In this document: piece by piece, positions 45,000-57,715 of the stretch
Layout: the number at the start of each line of letters is the position of its first letter
How positions within the stretch are numbered: the first letter of the stretch is position 1
Assembly: GCA_035578175.1 (NCBI GenBank)
Contig: JAQMRL010000022.1
Coordinates: 1,922,001 to 1,986,000 of the forward strand
Source of the DNA: Catonia carolina
Lineage: Eukaryota; Arthropoda; Insecta; Hemiptera; Achilidae
DNA: 64,000 nt
Direction of reading: 5' to 3'
Program-made: the position numbers and the translations under genes
The notes under the pieces: generated by a model
Database searches by the model: none
What the model saw: the letters and a program-made list of their open reading frames with translations, nothing else
Told to the model about the DNA's origin: nothing

Positions 45000-47700
45000 A
45001 TAAAGTTAATAGTACGTGAAATTCATAAGAACGAGAATAGGTAAGCGATGCGTCTGTGTACCGAATGCAGCACTACCCTACGCTTTTATATATCTCTCTT
45101 CTTCTATATCCCTTCCACATCCCGCACAGCTATTTCAGGTTGAAGGGGGCAAGTTCAACGAACTTATTAAAGTTTACCAACGCATTGGCAGTGATACATC
45201 GTTTTGGAGTTTCCAACGTGGTTGTTGTTACTTTGAGTTGTGTACAATGAGTTCTGCTATGTTTTGCTTTTGTTTTAACAGCTCTTTCAGAGCTATTATA
45301 TTTTTTCGATTCTTTTTAGAAACCATTGTCATTCATCAGGAAATTAATGGTTAATCGTCCAATAGTGGGAAGACCAAAAGGCAGGAGACGTTCTATAAAA
45401 ACAAATTTGTACTTTTTTGCGGGTTTTCCCGCAGAGGTTCAACTAGTTATACTTATTGTAAGCCCGGAAAGGGTTTCATTAGAATAGGGTTTGGAAACAT
45501 CGGTGGTTGAAAAAATGCTACTAGTATTAGAATTTGAATGCTGAGGTTCCGAGCTACGTTTATTTCAAAAGGTACAGAAATAACATTTATTTTTGTAATA
45601 TATTTATTTTTTTTTACTCTTTCGGCGTACGTATTCATAATTAAAATATTTTCTTATCCTAGATACCATTTGAACAATACGCTTGCCGATTTCCAAAATT
45701 GTAACTCTTCTGCCGGGTACAAAAGCAATATTTAATGTTTTAAAGTTTTCATATGGTATTTGCTCCTTAAATGCAAGTATCCGAAATGTAAATGCTTTAG
45801 TTTTTCTCATCAACCCGTAAGGGACATTACTGGCAAACTTCATCTCCAGGTGATAAGGAGAATTGGTATTATAAAAGATCAAAATTGCATAAGTAATAAT
45901 TAGTTAATGAATTAGTAGTCAGTTAAGGTAGCCTACTGTAACATTTATTTATTAGTTGTAGATGCATGATAAAATTATGAATAATCTAGAAACAGCAATC
46001 ATAATAAAATTATTTTAAAACATGTGCGAAACATAAAACCTTTACATTTTTAGGCTCTACATTAATTTTAGCGTAGACTGTGAAATGTAATGAGGAAAAA
46101 AATCTGATCTTAATGTTCCACAGCCCCCTGAAAGCAATAAGTCTTTTCAAAAGCACATCCGTCTTTGTATTTTTGTTCGATCTGTTGGTCTTGGAGAAAA
46201 TGTTCTGACTCTATTAGGCTGAAATTTGAAAACGAGGATCCTCCCGTCAGAATAATTTAAAGGTAACTCCCTTTAATAAATCCCAGAGGGATTTTTTTGA
46301 TTAGATATGTTGCTCCAAAATTATGGGTATTTTAGTCCGGGTAGTATTAATATTATTAAACTTCCCTCGTTTACTATATTAGCTGGGATCTTTAAGATGG
46401 CATCTCTGGAAAGATCCGTGGAGCGGCTCCGCTCTTGTCCGTAAAAATTGGTAGTTTTCAAAATTATAGACTTAAGGTGCATTTGAGAACATATAGTCTA
46501 TGCACAAAATAAAAATTAAGATAATAGAAAATACTACACTTTTTTACGTATTATTTTTTTCAACTATTAATTTAAAGCAAGCAGTGAATTTTTTTTTTGT
46601 AAAACCGATTTTAAAATTAGTCAATTACAATACTTAGTCCTTAAAAATTTCTGACCACATAAAATTGAAACTCTTATGAATACATCATTAAAATAAAATA
46701 AAAATAATGAATAAATTTTAATGCTACTTTTAATAATGCTACTTGAAGATTAGCGAGAAAGTTAGAGCGATTCGGTTTGCCAACCAATTATGTAGTCTGA
46801 AATTTTGTCGTGGATTACAAAATTACAGATAGCGCATTCGTGAAAGTCAGAAGCTTTTAAGCGGAAAGTCTCATGTTCAATTTCCGGCTACAGTATGAAA
46901 ATTTTCACCCGTTAAAACTCATTGATTCTGTTTATTTACGCATGGTAGTACGTAGCTAATGAACAAAGCGGTTAAAGTAATTTTTTTTTTTAATTTGTAG
47001 TTCAAATTAAATTTTTAAAAATTACTTAAGAGTATTGGACTTCGTATTTTTAATATTTGTTCTAAGGTTTGGAAATGTATATAAATACTTAGTATATTTT
47101 TAGTACCCAATAAAAAATATTATAAAATAAATTATTGATAATGTATTCTGTATTAATATTGTTTTGTTTTAGGTCTGTATTGTAATTATTATATTTATAC
47201 GGCTTTTACAAATTAAGTGGATATTATCTTTTCCTTCACTAAAAAAATTAAATAGTTTATTCGTGGAAACTAATAACTCATTTGGCATATTAATTAGAAA
47301 ATATCTTCTAAGAGTGTTGAAAATGTTCAAGTAGACTATCTACATTTTTCGATTTAATTTAGAAATATAACAGGGTAAATGCGGATAACTGACAGGGGAA
47401 TTATGGAAAGGAAAATACTTTTAAAAAATACGGTTTTATTTCTTACCGAAATATGCAGACAGTATTAAAACCCATGATAAAACATAAATGTCGACTGAAA
47501 TTTAACCATTTTGTTTTTTACGGAGTAACCACAACATTTTTACACACGAATGCAATATATAATCTTTCCATATCGAAAAATAAATAGATGTATTGTAGCT
47601 CATACAAGGGTAGAAGATCATAAAACCTTTGTGTTTCATCTATACTTCAAATATTAAACTATGCTCAAAATAATTTAAGTTTACTAAACTTTTTTTAATA
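45000..47700. other. Intergenic, no gene identified
   Basis: Frames at 45016-45354 (112 aa) and 45604-45882 (92 aa) have no recognisable motif. A weak tRNA-like block (about 46,823-46,900, with gcgcattcgtgaaagtcag and gttcaatttccgg) may be a decayed SINE head. Confidence 0.45.
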
Positions 47701-47710
47701 TGTGTGTCAG

Positions 47711-48992
47711 ATTTTTTTTTGTCTTGAATTTTTATTACGGTACTGTACATTGAGCTGCACAATTTCCGTAAATGATACTTAAATGGTGGTGGGGAGTTTC
47801 GCATTAAGGAGAAGAGGTACCCAGTGGCACATTCTCCATTTGTAACTATGGGTATTATCCGTTATTTAGACCAAGAGGTCTCTACTCCATTTTCGCCTTA
47901 GACGTCGCACAGGTGGAAAGTTCCTTGTAGCTAGATCACGGGCTAGTTGGTTTGGATGGACGTCTAGTCGTTCGTGAAATTTACTATACAAGGACGCGGT
48001 TAGCTCCTTCACTGTCGGAATTTTGAAATCGTCGTGGAGGGTTTTACTGCTTACATAAAAAGGAGCGCCAGAAGCAAGTCTTAAGAATTTTGATTGAAAG
48101 GCCTGGATCGACTTTAAATTACTCTCTGCCGCTACTCCAAATAGCTGGACACCATAAGTCCAGATTGGTCTCAAAAGGGTTTTGTATAATAAAATTTTGG
48201 AGCGGAGGTTCAATTTTGATTGAGGGTTAATTAAGCAGTAGAGTAGCTTCTGGCGGCGGTTAAGTTCTAAACGTTTAGTACGCAGATGATGCTTCCAAGT
48301 TAGTCGTCTGTCAAGCCATAAACCAAGATACCGCACCACTCTGGCTTGGGGGATATGAACGTTATTCAGCATCACAGGTGGACAAGTTTGACGTCGTAAG
48401 GTAAACGTAACCTGTGTTGACTTAACTGGGTTCACCTTAATACGCCAACGGGTAAGCCAGTCCTGTATTAATAAAAGATGTCGCTGTACTAACCTGGAAG
48501 CCTCATCCGCGCCCTTTTCCCGTACAAGAATTGCTGTGTCGTCAGCATACGTCGCGGTTACCGATGTGTCCAAAATAGGCATATCCGATGCAAATACGCT
48601 ATATAAAAATGGGGATAGTATTGCCCCTTGGGGTACTCTGGCGTTAATTTTGTGCAGCTCAGAGTAAGCAGTACCGTGCTGGACTTCAAAGAATCTATGC
48701 TCTAAAAATGATTTTACAACCAAATAGTACGAGTCACTTAAAACACTTTTCAATTTAAATAGTAGTCCATCATGCCATACTTTGTCGAACGCGGAGCTGA
48801 TATCCAAGAAAATGCCAGTGACATACTCTTTCCTTTCTAGACCCTCCGAAATGAAGTCCACAACTCGGTGCAGTTGTTGTGTCGTCGAATGCAGCGGCCG
48901 AAATCCAAATTGATGAGGTGGAATAATGTTGGCGTCTTCACATTGTATCTGCAAGCGTGGTAGTAAGAGGCGTTCGAATAATTTTCCTGATT
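47711..48992 (-). mobile_element. Jockey-like LINE, 5' truncated
   Basis: The element has a T-run at 47711-47720 (its A-tail), about 145 bases of 3' UTR, then the coding region below. Homology upstream extends to GKLFERLLLPRL, an early RT block, and stops near 48,992. No endonuclease or ORF1 remains. No clear target duplication. Confidence 0.85.
47866..48954 (-). CDS. Jockey-type reverse transcriptase, C-terminal 362 aa
   Basis: The open frame includes most of the RT domain: HQFGFRP (14-20), catalytic Asp 51 in FLDISSAFDKVW, VPQGAILSPFLY around 107-118 and YADD at 136-139. Then come the KVNPVKSTQ block, the ILLYKTLLRPIWTYGVQLFG block and a C-terminus ending RRLRRKWSRDLLV. The N-terminal endonuclease and first RT motif are cut off by 5' truncation, so the listed start is only the first start-like codon. 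The frame has no internal stop, suggesting a relatively young copy; it is not expected to be functional. It is diverged from the copy at 38.8 kb. Confidence 0.88.
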   Translation of the reverse strand: MQIQCEDANIIPPHQFGFRPLHSTTQQLHRVVDFISEGLERKEYVTGIFLDISSAFDKVWHDGLLFKLKSVLSDSYYLVVKSFLEHRFFEVQHGTAYSELHKINARVPQGAILSPFLYSVFASDMPILDTSVTATYADDTAILVREKGADEASRLVQRHLLLIQDWLTRWRIKVNPVKSTQVTFTLRRQTCPPVMLNNVHIPQARVVRYLGLWLDRRLTWKHHLRTKRLELNRRQKLLYCLINPQSKLNLRSKILLYKTLLRPIWTYGVQLFGVAAESNLKSIQAFQSKFLRLASGAPFYVSSKTLHDDFKIPTVKELTASLYSKFHERLDVHPNQLARDLATRNFPPVRRLRRKWSRDLLV

Positions 48993-49774
48993 TAAAGATT
49001 TAAAACAGGTTTTAGTAATTGCTCAGGTCATGTGAAAAAATTATTATGTTGCTATGTTATATCTTCTAGTAGTTTTTACTGAAATCTAAAATTGCAGAAA
49101 AAATTACCCTAGTCAGTAATAACTGATTAAGAACAACACAATTTTTAACTTAAATTTTTTAAATTAATAATTGTTCATCAAGAATGAGTAGCTTAAACGG
49201 TTTCATCGACATTTCAAGAAAAAGATAGTATAAATAGAATGAACATTTTTCCGTCAGTTGAACTGAGGTTCCATTTAGTATTTACCTCTAACCAACAAGA
49301 AATTTTAATTTTTTCAAAAATATCAAATTCTCTTTTTGAATAAATAATTTCCAAACAAACTTAGCATTGAAAAATCGGTAAATTTAAACTAATATGTTTT
49401 ATAATTTAGTAAAGAAACCCATTCCCATCCATTTTATCTACTTGTGTAGTTATTTCATCTACGCATTGATAATCTATGTAGCAGTAAGAAATTTCGGACA
49501 ATGAAACCCTACCAAAGATCATAGGGTGGAGTCAGCTGAAAATCTACGGAAGAGAAAAGTGAAACATTCCTGAACTCTTAATTTTTAATCTTTTATTTAA
49601 TAAATGGAACCGCAAAAAATTAAATACGTAACTAATTGCGTGGAGGGAGCAAAAAGAATATATTTATCCGTGGCATATCGTTTTGGCATTATTGACAGAT
49701 AAATGATTTATTTTGTGGGACTTCTAGTCCCAAGTAGTATCTTTGTATAATTTCTTCCATTTTTTTTTTTTTTA
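48993..49774. other. AT-rich intergenic, no gene seen
   Basis: No recognisable element or coding sequence. Confidence 0.55.
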
Positions 49775-50030
49775 ATCTGGGGACGAAGGTTCCGTGGTTC
49801 AAATCCTAGTAAAAGTAGTTACTTTATACATATTTAAATACCAGACAGTGGTTTCCGGTGTACTTTGATGGTTTGGGTTCAATTAATCATACTCTCTCAG
49901 GAATGGTTGACCTGAGTCTGTACAAGACTACACCTCATTTACTCGTCATACATATCAACCTCATCTTTTTGGGTCATGGGTTGCTTATTGTTCATAATTG
50001 AACAGATTGGAAAGTACACACATTAGGGAT
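49775..50030 (+). mobile_element. S2 SINE, copy D
   Basis: B box ggttcaaatcc, ctagtaaaagtagttac, then the S2 body (cctgagtctgtacaagacta, cacctcatttactcgtcata) to acacattagggataaa. The upstream half of the head is missing; a T-run precedes it. Confidence 0.8.
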
Positions 50031-50033
50031 AAA

Positions 50034-50037
50034 AATA

Positions 50038-50087
<50 letters not shown>
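50034..50087. repeat. (TA)n microsatellite at the S2 tail
   Basis: About 25 TA units start where the SINE A-rich tail would be, so the array probably grew from it. Confidence 0.92.
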
Positions 50088-50091
<4 letters not shown>

Positions 50092-53000
50092 TGTTTACAT
50101 TTCATACATTTTGCCCGGTAATCTGTACTTTTTATGTAGCGTAAGACCGGTTTTTCACTTACCGACACGATACCGATATATTAATATCAAAATACATTAA
50201 TTTAAATACAAAATAATATATAAAATGTACAATATAATATATTATAATTTTATTAGCAAATTTCTACAACAAAAATTGATTCATAGAAAATAATACACAC
50301 AATATTATAAACAAAAAATTAATACCAACAAGTTAGAGAAACATCAATAATTAATACTAAGTTATTCAGATAAGGATTTTGATATTTAATTTTTAGGTCA
50401 GTAGACATAATTCATAACTCATTTATACATCAAGAATTCTTAAATTAAAACGTTATGAATATTTAATTTTTCGCTTATCATAAAAAATATTGACAGGCTT
50501 TATTAACAGTAAATAATTTAAAAACCTACTCCGAAAATTTATTATACCGAAAATCCGGTTTGAAGGTTACAATTAACTATTCATCTACCTACAAGAATAA
50601 TCAATAGATAGGCTGTATAAATGAAGATAACAATAAACGAATTCCGTTAAAAAAATACAGTTGTTTGGAATCGAATGCATTAAAAAGCATATATTTAATT
50701 CGCCTAAAATTTATCAACCTTTGTATTGTTTTAAAACAGCCGTGAATTTAATTTCATATTTTAATTTACAAAACGTTTAATACGTACCTCAACCATTAGT
50801 CTATTTAAGGTTACTCAGAACCACTTAAGTTGTGTAATTAAATTCTGTTAATATGGACCGCCCAAATGAATAATAACGGCCTGTAGTTATTGGACTAGAC
50901 ACGCAATAAAAATACACGCAATGTAGCCAAATAAAGTTAGGGTTGAAAACGCTGTTATTGCTTTTATATACTCCCTAAGCAACTACATTACTTGTCAGTA
51001 TTTTCTTTTTTTTTTTTTTGTAAAGTATATAATTATATTTTCCCACTTCAATAACTTTTCATGTTTTCCATGTAATGTCTACAAAACTCGTCTTTTTAGA
51101 CCCATTGATTAAAAACATCTTTTGGTTGAACATTCTTTCATACTTCAATCTATCATGAGCTCCAACACTACAACGTTTCTTTTATATGAAATCACGAAAT
51201 CAAGTTTCTCAAACTCCAATTTGAAAAAAAACAATTTCTAAAATATATTAAAACCAGTTCACTTTAAAGGGCCTTGCAATAGATAAATATTTTAAAACTA
51301 CTGAAATTAAATGTGTATACGTACTAAAAGATATTAGTAGCTATATATATCCAGATCACAAACAAAATTAAATATTTTAAACAATTTCCTGGACGACAAT
51401 GAGAAAATATCAAACTTTATTACCCATTACTGATTTTGACCTCAAGGATAAATAAACAATTTATAAAATATTTTCTTAGTTAAAAAAAGGTTAAACCAAA
51501 TTACATGTAAGACTGAACAAGGTTTAGAATATTGTTCGGTTTAAATTTTTTTCAGTTTTCCGAACAAGTAGGTCACAAAAATATCAGTATGATCGAGTTA
51601 GTTAGATTGGTTGTAGATGAAACTATGGTTAAGTAATGAAATTGATTACGTGTGATTGTAAATACAAACAGCAAACTTAGAAAGTAAACCGTTTTAATAT
51701 TTTGCAAACCGAAATCGGTTGATTCATAACCAAATACACAATACACCACGATTTACAAATGAACACTCTTCTAGACGAAATAAGACACGAAAAAATATCA
51801 AAACAGGTTTGAAGGGCATAAAAACTCTTTGGCAATTAAAGTTTTGGATGATACACATTTTTTTGACATACAAGAAGCACGTAAACAAAAACTTGTAAAA
51901 CACGAAGCCATTTTTCTTCAAACATAACATATTTATTTCACCTCTTACTGAGGTTATTAAGTTTTTCAAAAACGTAAATTTCTTCATTAACCTCATTTAT
52001 AACGTCTATTCATCTATTTAATGTTGCACTTACTAAAGACAAATAGAAAATTAACCTGGCCAACAATGAATTAAAAATTTGGAGTTACGCCAATGAATGT
52101 AATCTCCTTGTAGATTTAGTTTCTAATGATAAAAATTTACTTATAGTTAAATAGTTCATCTGATTGTAAATGAAAAACTTAATAGTTAATAAAAAAAAAT
52201 AACAAAAGTCTAAAAATCGTAGCTATATTTTTTTATATAAACACATACAATATACTTTTTTCAGTTCAGGAATAAAATTTGGTACATTAAAAAACACTGT
52301 ACTGTTTTCTCCATAGAGGATTGCCTTATTTGTTACATAAATAATTAATAAACAACTTAACTTACCACAATGGGATGAACAAATATTAAAAATAATTACT
52401 CCAAAGTCATGGATTCGAAGGAATAATGAGAAGGATGAAAAAATTCATCCAATGCAGACTAAAAAAATAAACAAAAATTAATGGTACGTGATATAATATT
52501 TTAATGATATTTTAGTTACAAGAAAATCTAATACATAAAAAATAAGTAAATGAAAAAATATCTTTACACATAAAAATACAAAAATGATTTTACATTCATA
52601 TAATTTTTACATAAAAACCTTATTAAAATAGATGATGTCTTTCGTGAAAAACGTACATCATAAAAAAATTGTTAAAATATATCCCAAACTGTCGCAACTT
52701 ATTTTGATCTCAACTCAACTTAAATGAAGCTGGCACTGAAACTAATTTGACACTGAAACTCTTCAATCAAACTGTCCTCTATTTAAAATAATGGGTACGC
52801 CTCCTGCTGATGATATTACCCATTAGAATTTCTTGATTCAAGGCTTCGCACGGCACGTGTAAAATTTAAAATACCTTACAAATTTTGGAAGTTGTTAGTT
52901 GGAAATTTTGCAGCGATCTTAAAGAGAACATTAATTTTCAGTTAAAAGAATTTTTAACAGTTAACGAACGGTTTGGTATATTTACTCTTTGACTTAAATT

Positions 53001-53122
53001 TACCGCTAAAATACATAAAATTGTATTACTTCTGTGGCACAATAATTTTAAATTAGTGTTTGACGGTCAAAAGTTAACTAATCTTTTACAGTAATATTAT
53101 ATTTTAATACATTAGTTTCTAC
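50088..53122. other. AT-rich intergenic, no gene seen
   Basis: A 90-aa frame (51724-51996, minus) has no recognisable motif. A T-run lies at about 51,008-51,019. Confidence 0.55.
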
Positions 53123-53131
53123 GTTTATTTA

Positions 53132-55428
53132 TATATATATTAGCGAGTTTGTTTTACAGCTGTCGCCGTCTCTCGCATCCTAATACCTTCCACATTTGTC
53201 TGTCCAAGCAGTCATTGTCTGTCAGTCCTCTCGCCTGCATCGCCACCTCCATGCCATACTGCCAGGAGTGCTTCGGCCTTCCTCTTTTCCGGCTTGACTC
53301 AGGGACCCAGTCCAATAATATCTTTGGCCATCTCTCAGGAGGCATTCTCTTCACATGCCCATACCACTTCAAACTCTTTGCCTCTATCCAATCGGCAATA
53401 TTCTCAGTCAGACCCATCTTCCTTCGAATATCATCATTTCTCACTCTGTCCATTCTTGTATATCCACAACATCGCCTCCAATAATCCATTTCCAAAGCCT
53501 TGAGCTTAGCTTCATACCTTTTATTCACCTCCCAAGTTTCTGCACCGTATGTTCCAATGGTTTCAATGACTGTGCTGTAAATGCGAATCTTATTTTTCTT
53601 TGTTATTTTTCTATTCCATAGGACACTGTTCAACTGCCTTATTGCTGACCGCGCTTGACCAATTCTTGCATTTATTTCCTCATTGCTCCCCCCATTTGAC
53701 GATAGCACAACTCCGAGGTATTTGAATCTTCTTGTTGCCTTTATGATTTCACCTCCAAGACTCAAATCCTTAGCATTTCCTCCAACAACCATATACTCTG
53801 TTTTCATTCTGCTTATTGATAGACCCCAGTTTGTGTACTCCTCATCCAGTTTCCGTAGCATGTAGTCAATGTCCTATTCATCTTCAGCCATAATAACCTG
53901 ATCATCAGCAAAGTGCAATGAGTACAACCTTTTATCTCCAACAAGGATACCCATGTTGCAACATTTCCTTCTCCAGACTTTCAATGCTTCATTCAAATAT
54001 ATTTTGAACAGTGTAGGAGCAATGCAACATCCTTGTCTTAATCCTTTAGTAATGGGAATTTCATCTGTGATTTTTCCACGCACTTTGATATTTGATGTCA
54101 TATTCTTATATAGTTGCTGGACAGCATGAATGTATTTCACACTTATGCCCTGATTTTTCATGGCCATCCATAACTTTGAGAGAGGGACACTATCATAAGC
54201 CTTAGTTAGATCCACAAAAACAATATGAGTAGCTTGATTATGAGCTATCCTTTTGTCTGTTAACTGTTTCAAAGAGAAAATGCTGTCTACACACGATCTT
54301 CCCGCTCTGAAGCCATTCTGCTCCTCCACATCCATGACTTCCTTCTCAATTCTGTTCTTCAGGACTTTCCCATACACTCGAGACAATGAATTTGTTACAC
54401 TTAAACCCCGATAATTATTGCAGTCTCGACGGTCACCTTTTTTATAAAGATTACTGATATAAGACTTTGTCCACTCAGGTGGTAGGTCTTGACCTCGGAA
54501 GAATACGGTGAATACATAGGTTAGTAATCTCAACAGAGTCTCTGAACCATGCTTTAAGAGTTCATTTGGCACACCAAGAGGACCAGCCGCTCTTCCATCT
54601 TTCAAATTAGCAATCACTGCTTTTACCTCATCAACAGATATTTCATCATCCTCATCATACTCTATGTCACCCGCTGTTGTATCAGCCTCTAAGAACTGAG
54701 GTCTGGTCTCACTGAGCAGCTCAGAATAGTGCTTTTTCCATGCATTTTCATCTATAGTGTTCAAACTACTCTTTTCCTGCTTGTTTGTTCTTAGTTGCTT
54801 TACTGTTTTCCATGCCTCTCTTGACTTTGTTGATCCCATATATCTGTCGACCTCTGCACATTTCAGCTCCCACTGCTGATTTTTAGCTTGGATTACCAAC
54901 TTTTTCACTTCTCTGTTCATTCTTGCATACTGACGTCGGTCCTCAGCATCCCTCGTTGTAAGCCACTTATGGTATGCTTGCTTCTTCTCCTTCACCGCCT
55001 GGTCAATATCGGGTGTTCACCAACCGGGAGCATCCTGTTCCTTGAATTTTGGAACCTGTCCCAGGGCCTCCAATGCTGCTCGAGTGATACTGGAAACAAT
55101 GTCCTGATACATTTGATTTGCTGAGGAATATGTCACATTTTGTAGCTTCTGGTCCAGTCGCCGTTTATATAAGTATGAAGTAGAAGGATCATTCAAGCTC
55201 TGGATATTAAATTTGTTTTCCTCTAATGGAGTCAAATCCGAAGTTGATTGCTGGTTCTGGTTTTCTGTATTTTTCAAATGATGTTTGAAAGGGAAATAGC
55301 ACACTGCCCGAAGAAGGTGATGGTCTGATCCACATTCTGGCCCTCTTAGTACTCTTACATCTTTAAAGTGTATTTTTGTATTTTGCTTCGCCACGACATA
55401 ATCAATTATAGATTTTATTTTTCTAGCA
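53132..55428 (-). mobile_element. RTE-like LINE, 5' truncated (about 2.3 kb)
   Basis: This holds the C-terminal end of an endonuclease, the RT domain and the C-terminal region. A 9-bp match GTTTATTTA at 53123-53131 and 55429-55437 may be the target duplication; it is AT-rich and could be chance. The 3' end runs into (TA)n, consistent with short-repeat tails of RTE-type LINEs. A tree would be needed to fix the clade. Confidence 0.8.
53154..55412 (-). pseudogene. Endonuclease-RT polyprotein, two in-frame stops
   Basis: Three minus-strand pieces share one frame, broken only by TGA at 55017-55019 and TAG at 53874-53876. The first piece has the GSDHHLL end of an APE-type endonuclease. The second (373 aa) has GRAAGPLGVPNELLKHG, KKGDRRDCNNYRG, GFRAGRSC, FVDLTKAYDSV, LRQGCCIAPTLF and FADD at 362-365. 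The third (235 aa) has FKYLGVVLSSNG, TYGAETWEVNKRYEAKLKALEM, GHVKRMPPERWP and RKRGRPKHSW, typical of RTE-like C-termini. The rest of the endonuclease is missing upstream. Such few lesions suggest moderate age. Confidence 0.88.
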
Positions 55429-55437
55429 GTTTATTTA

Positions 55438-56232
55438 AAATATATTAAAAAATTTTAGCTACATAATTAGGATCACTAATTTTATGCTTGCTACAAATTC
55501 TACACATTTTCTTTTTAATTATTTGATTGATTTTCATACTTCAATGTTAGGCTACTAAAGATGAAATATAAATCAAAGAATTCTAAAATATTGTCATTAT
55601 TAATAACTTATCAAAATTCTTGTCACCTGAAAAGTATATTATCGATAGTGATTTGAAAAAAATTTGAGAGAAATGTAGTTCGCTATTTCTTTTCTCATCA
55701 TCTTGATATTAGTTTATTATCTGTTCGTATCAACAATAATTTCTGATATTGATGCTACTGAGGATTAAATCAGCTTCAGATATAATACCAAACTGACGAA
55801 TGTGTTGGGTTGTATTCAGTATTACAATTGTAGTATTGGTGTAACGAACGTATTGTGGTAATTCCTACATTGTGTACCATACTCGCTTTAACTAACATCA
55901 GAATACATTACACCCAATCAACATCAGAATCAAAATCAATCGGCCAATAAACAACGATACACTAGCATTTCATAAATTACCTCTAAAATTAATATGGGCC
56001 TACTTATACTTAAATTACAAATACAACAGCGTACAACTTTTAAAATGTAATAAAGTTGGATACATTTTCTCTTTTACTACATTTGAAATGTTTTTATCTG
56101 ATTTGATTTAATTAATTACCCTATCAACATGTGATATAACATTTAATTTTCCTCTGCAACATATACTAAAAATCTACTGAGCAGATTCTAATAAATTTAT
56201 GTGTAAGTCAAGCATGTAATTTATCTATACCT
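55438..56232. other. AT-rich intergenic, no gene seen
   Basis: No recognisable element or coding sequence. Confidence 0.55.
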
Positions 56233-57185
56233 CTTTTTACTTTCTCTTGCCTGTATAAATATATAAGAAAGGAAAGTATTGTTTACATGTCAATTTTTTG
56301 AAATCGAGTTTTCACCGGATATACAAGTTTTTAGATCCCCTGAACCCAAAAAAATGTTTTTAGCGGTTGGCCTGTGAGTGTGTCTGTTGTGTGTGAACAA
56401 AATATCTCAAGAACGGAACATCATACGAACTTGAAACTTGAAACTGATGTTAGTCAGATGTCAGATCCGGTACTACTACCGGATCTGACACGAAGATTTT
56501 CATCAAAACCGGTCAACCGGATGTAGTTTATTTATGTCATTTTTCCCTTCTTCCCGATTTTCTCAAAAACGGCTCCTACGATTTTTTTAAATTGACTCAT
56601 TTACTGCATTTTTTATACTCTACAAGATAGGATAGGCGCCATGTCTGCTGAAATTCTTGAAGAGGCTTTTTTCTTGTAAAATATTTTTTTAAATTGTGGC
56701 TATAATATGCATTTTAGCGCAAAAATGAATTAATAAAAGTTGTAGAGAATTTAAAATCCTATAACTTTTATTTCAAACATTGTTTTGTATAACGCTTAGT
56801 TTAGCGGGAATTAATAATTTTCTGTTATTTTTTATGAAAATCTATAAAGAAATCTATTTTTTTTTAAATTTCAGCCTTAGTATGCATTTTACAACAAAAG
56901 TGTAAAATCTAATTTATAGGAAATTAAAAATAAATCTACATTTTTTATTTAGAGAATTTTTCTCTACAAAGCCTAGTTTAGCGTGAAAGAGTGATTTACC
57001 GAGTTATTAAGACAAACTGAGGTTGATTTTCATTTTGCATCGTTCACTCATGATTAAAATAAGGTTATGATTTTTGAGGTTAGTTTTTTTGTGTATTTCT
57101 AATAATTTATTACTAATGTTAGGTTATCTTGGCATTATCTGCATTGGCGAGAGAAATTCGTGTCAGTGTTTCATACCAGATTTTT
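56233..57185 (+). repeat. Rp2 repeat, long copy (plus)
   Basis: The hairpin-bearing end is at 56,236-56,276. The order of blocks matches, in reverse, 6,345-7,312. A perfect 14-bp hairpin (56459-56472 with 56477-56490, 4-base loop) is special to this copy. Internal blocks with aaaagttgtagag and gcttagtttagcg recur about 170 bases apart. No coding capacity is evident and no TIR pair found. Confidence 0.7.
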
Positions 57186-57344
57186 TTTAAATAAATTTAT
57201 GGCGCTTTTCGGATATGGTAAACATTTAGATCTAAAGGCAATGATGGAGAAAAAAAGGGACGACTTTAATACGCTATTTTCTTTAGATTGTCAGGTACTA
57301 ATAGCAGAATGAACATGGTTTACAGAAAGGTGTTTACAATTTGA

Positions 57345-57715
57345 GTAAAATATTTTAAGAAAATAACTTGGAAACCTCCGCTACAAAGACAAAATCTATG
57401 GTTTCCTTGCGGAAATATCCCCCAAATAAAAATATTCATCAATACGTGCTTGCTAGAGCAAGCACAGCACTTTAAATACCTGGGATGTGACGTAAAATGT
57501 GTTGGAAATGCATATTCAAAAAATAACCTGAATCGTTTTCAGTATACCTGTGGTACAATAACAAGATCACTGGGTAGAAAGTTCAGAAAGAAACCCAGTT
57601 GATAACTTAAATGTTACAAGAATATGCCTGTTATAGTAATGCTGTACGGTTTTGAGTCCTGAGTACTTGGATGGAAAGATAAAATCTAGATCCAGGCGGC
57701 GGAAATAAAGTTTTT
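57345..57715 (+). pseudogene. RTE-like LINE relic, upstream part
   Basis: Plus-strand frames read HFKYLGCDVKC, NNLNRFQYTCGTITRSLGRK and MLYGFES, the region after the RT domain in RTE-like ORFs, with stops and frameshifts. The reading stops at GCGGAAATAAAGTTT, where an insertion begins; it resumes at about 58,146. Confidence 0.7.

Noticed and set aside
45016..45354. 112-aa plus-strand frame, Cys- and Phe-rich
   Set aside because: No motif, no homologue recognised, overlapping frame of similar length; chance frame likely.
53149..53621. Plus-strand frames of 69-111 aa opposite the RTE-like LINE
   Set aside because: They are antisense shadows of the LINE coding strand.
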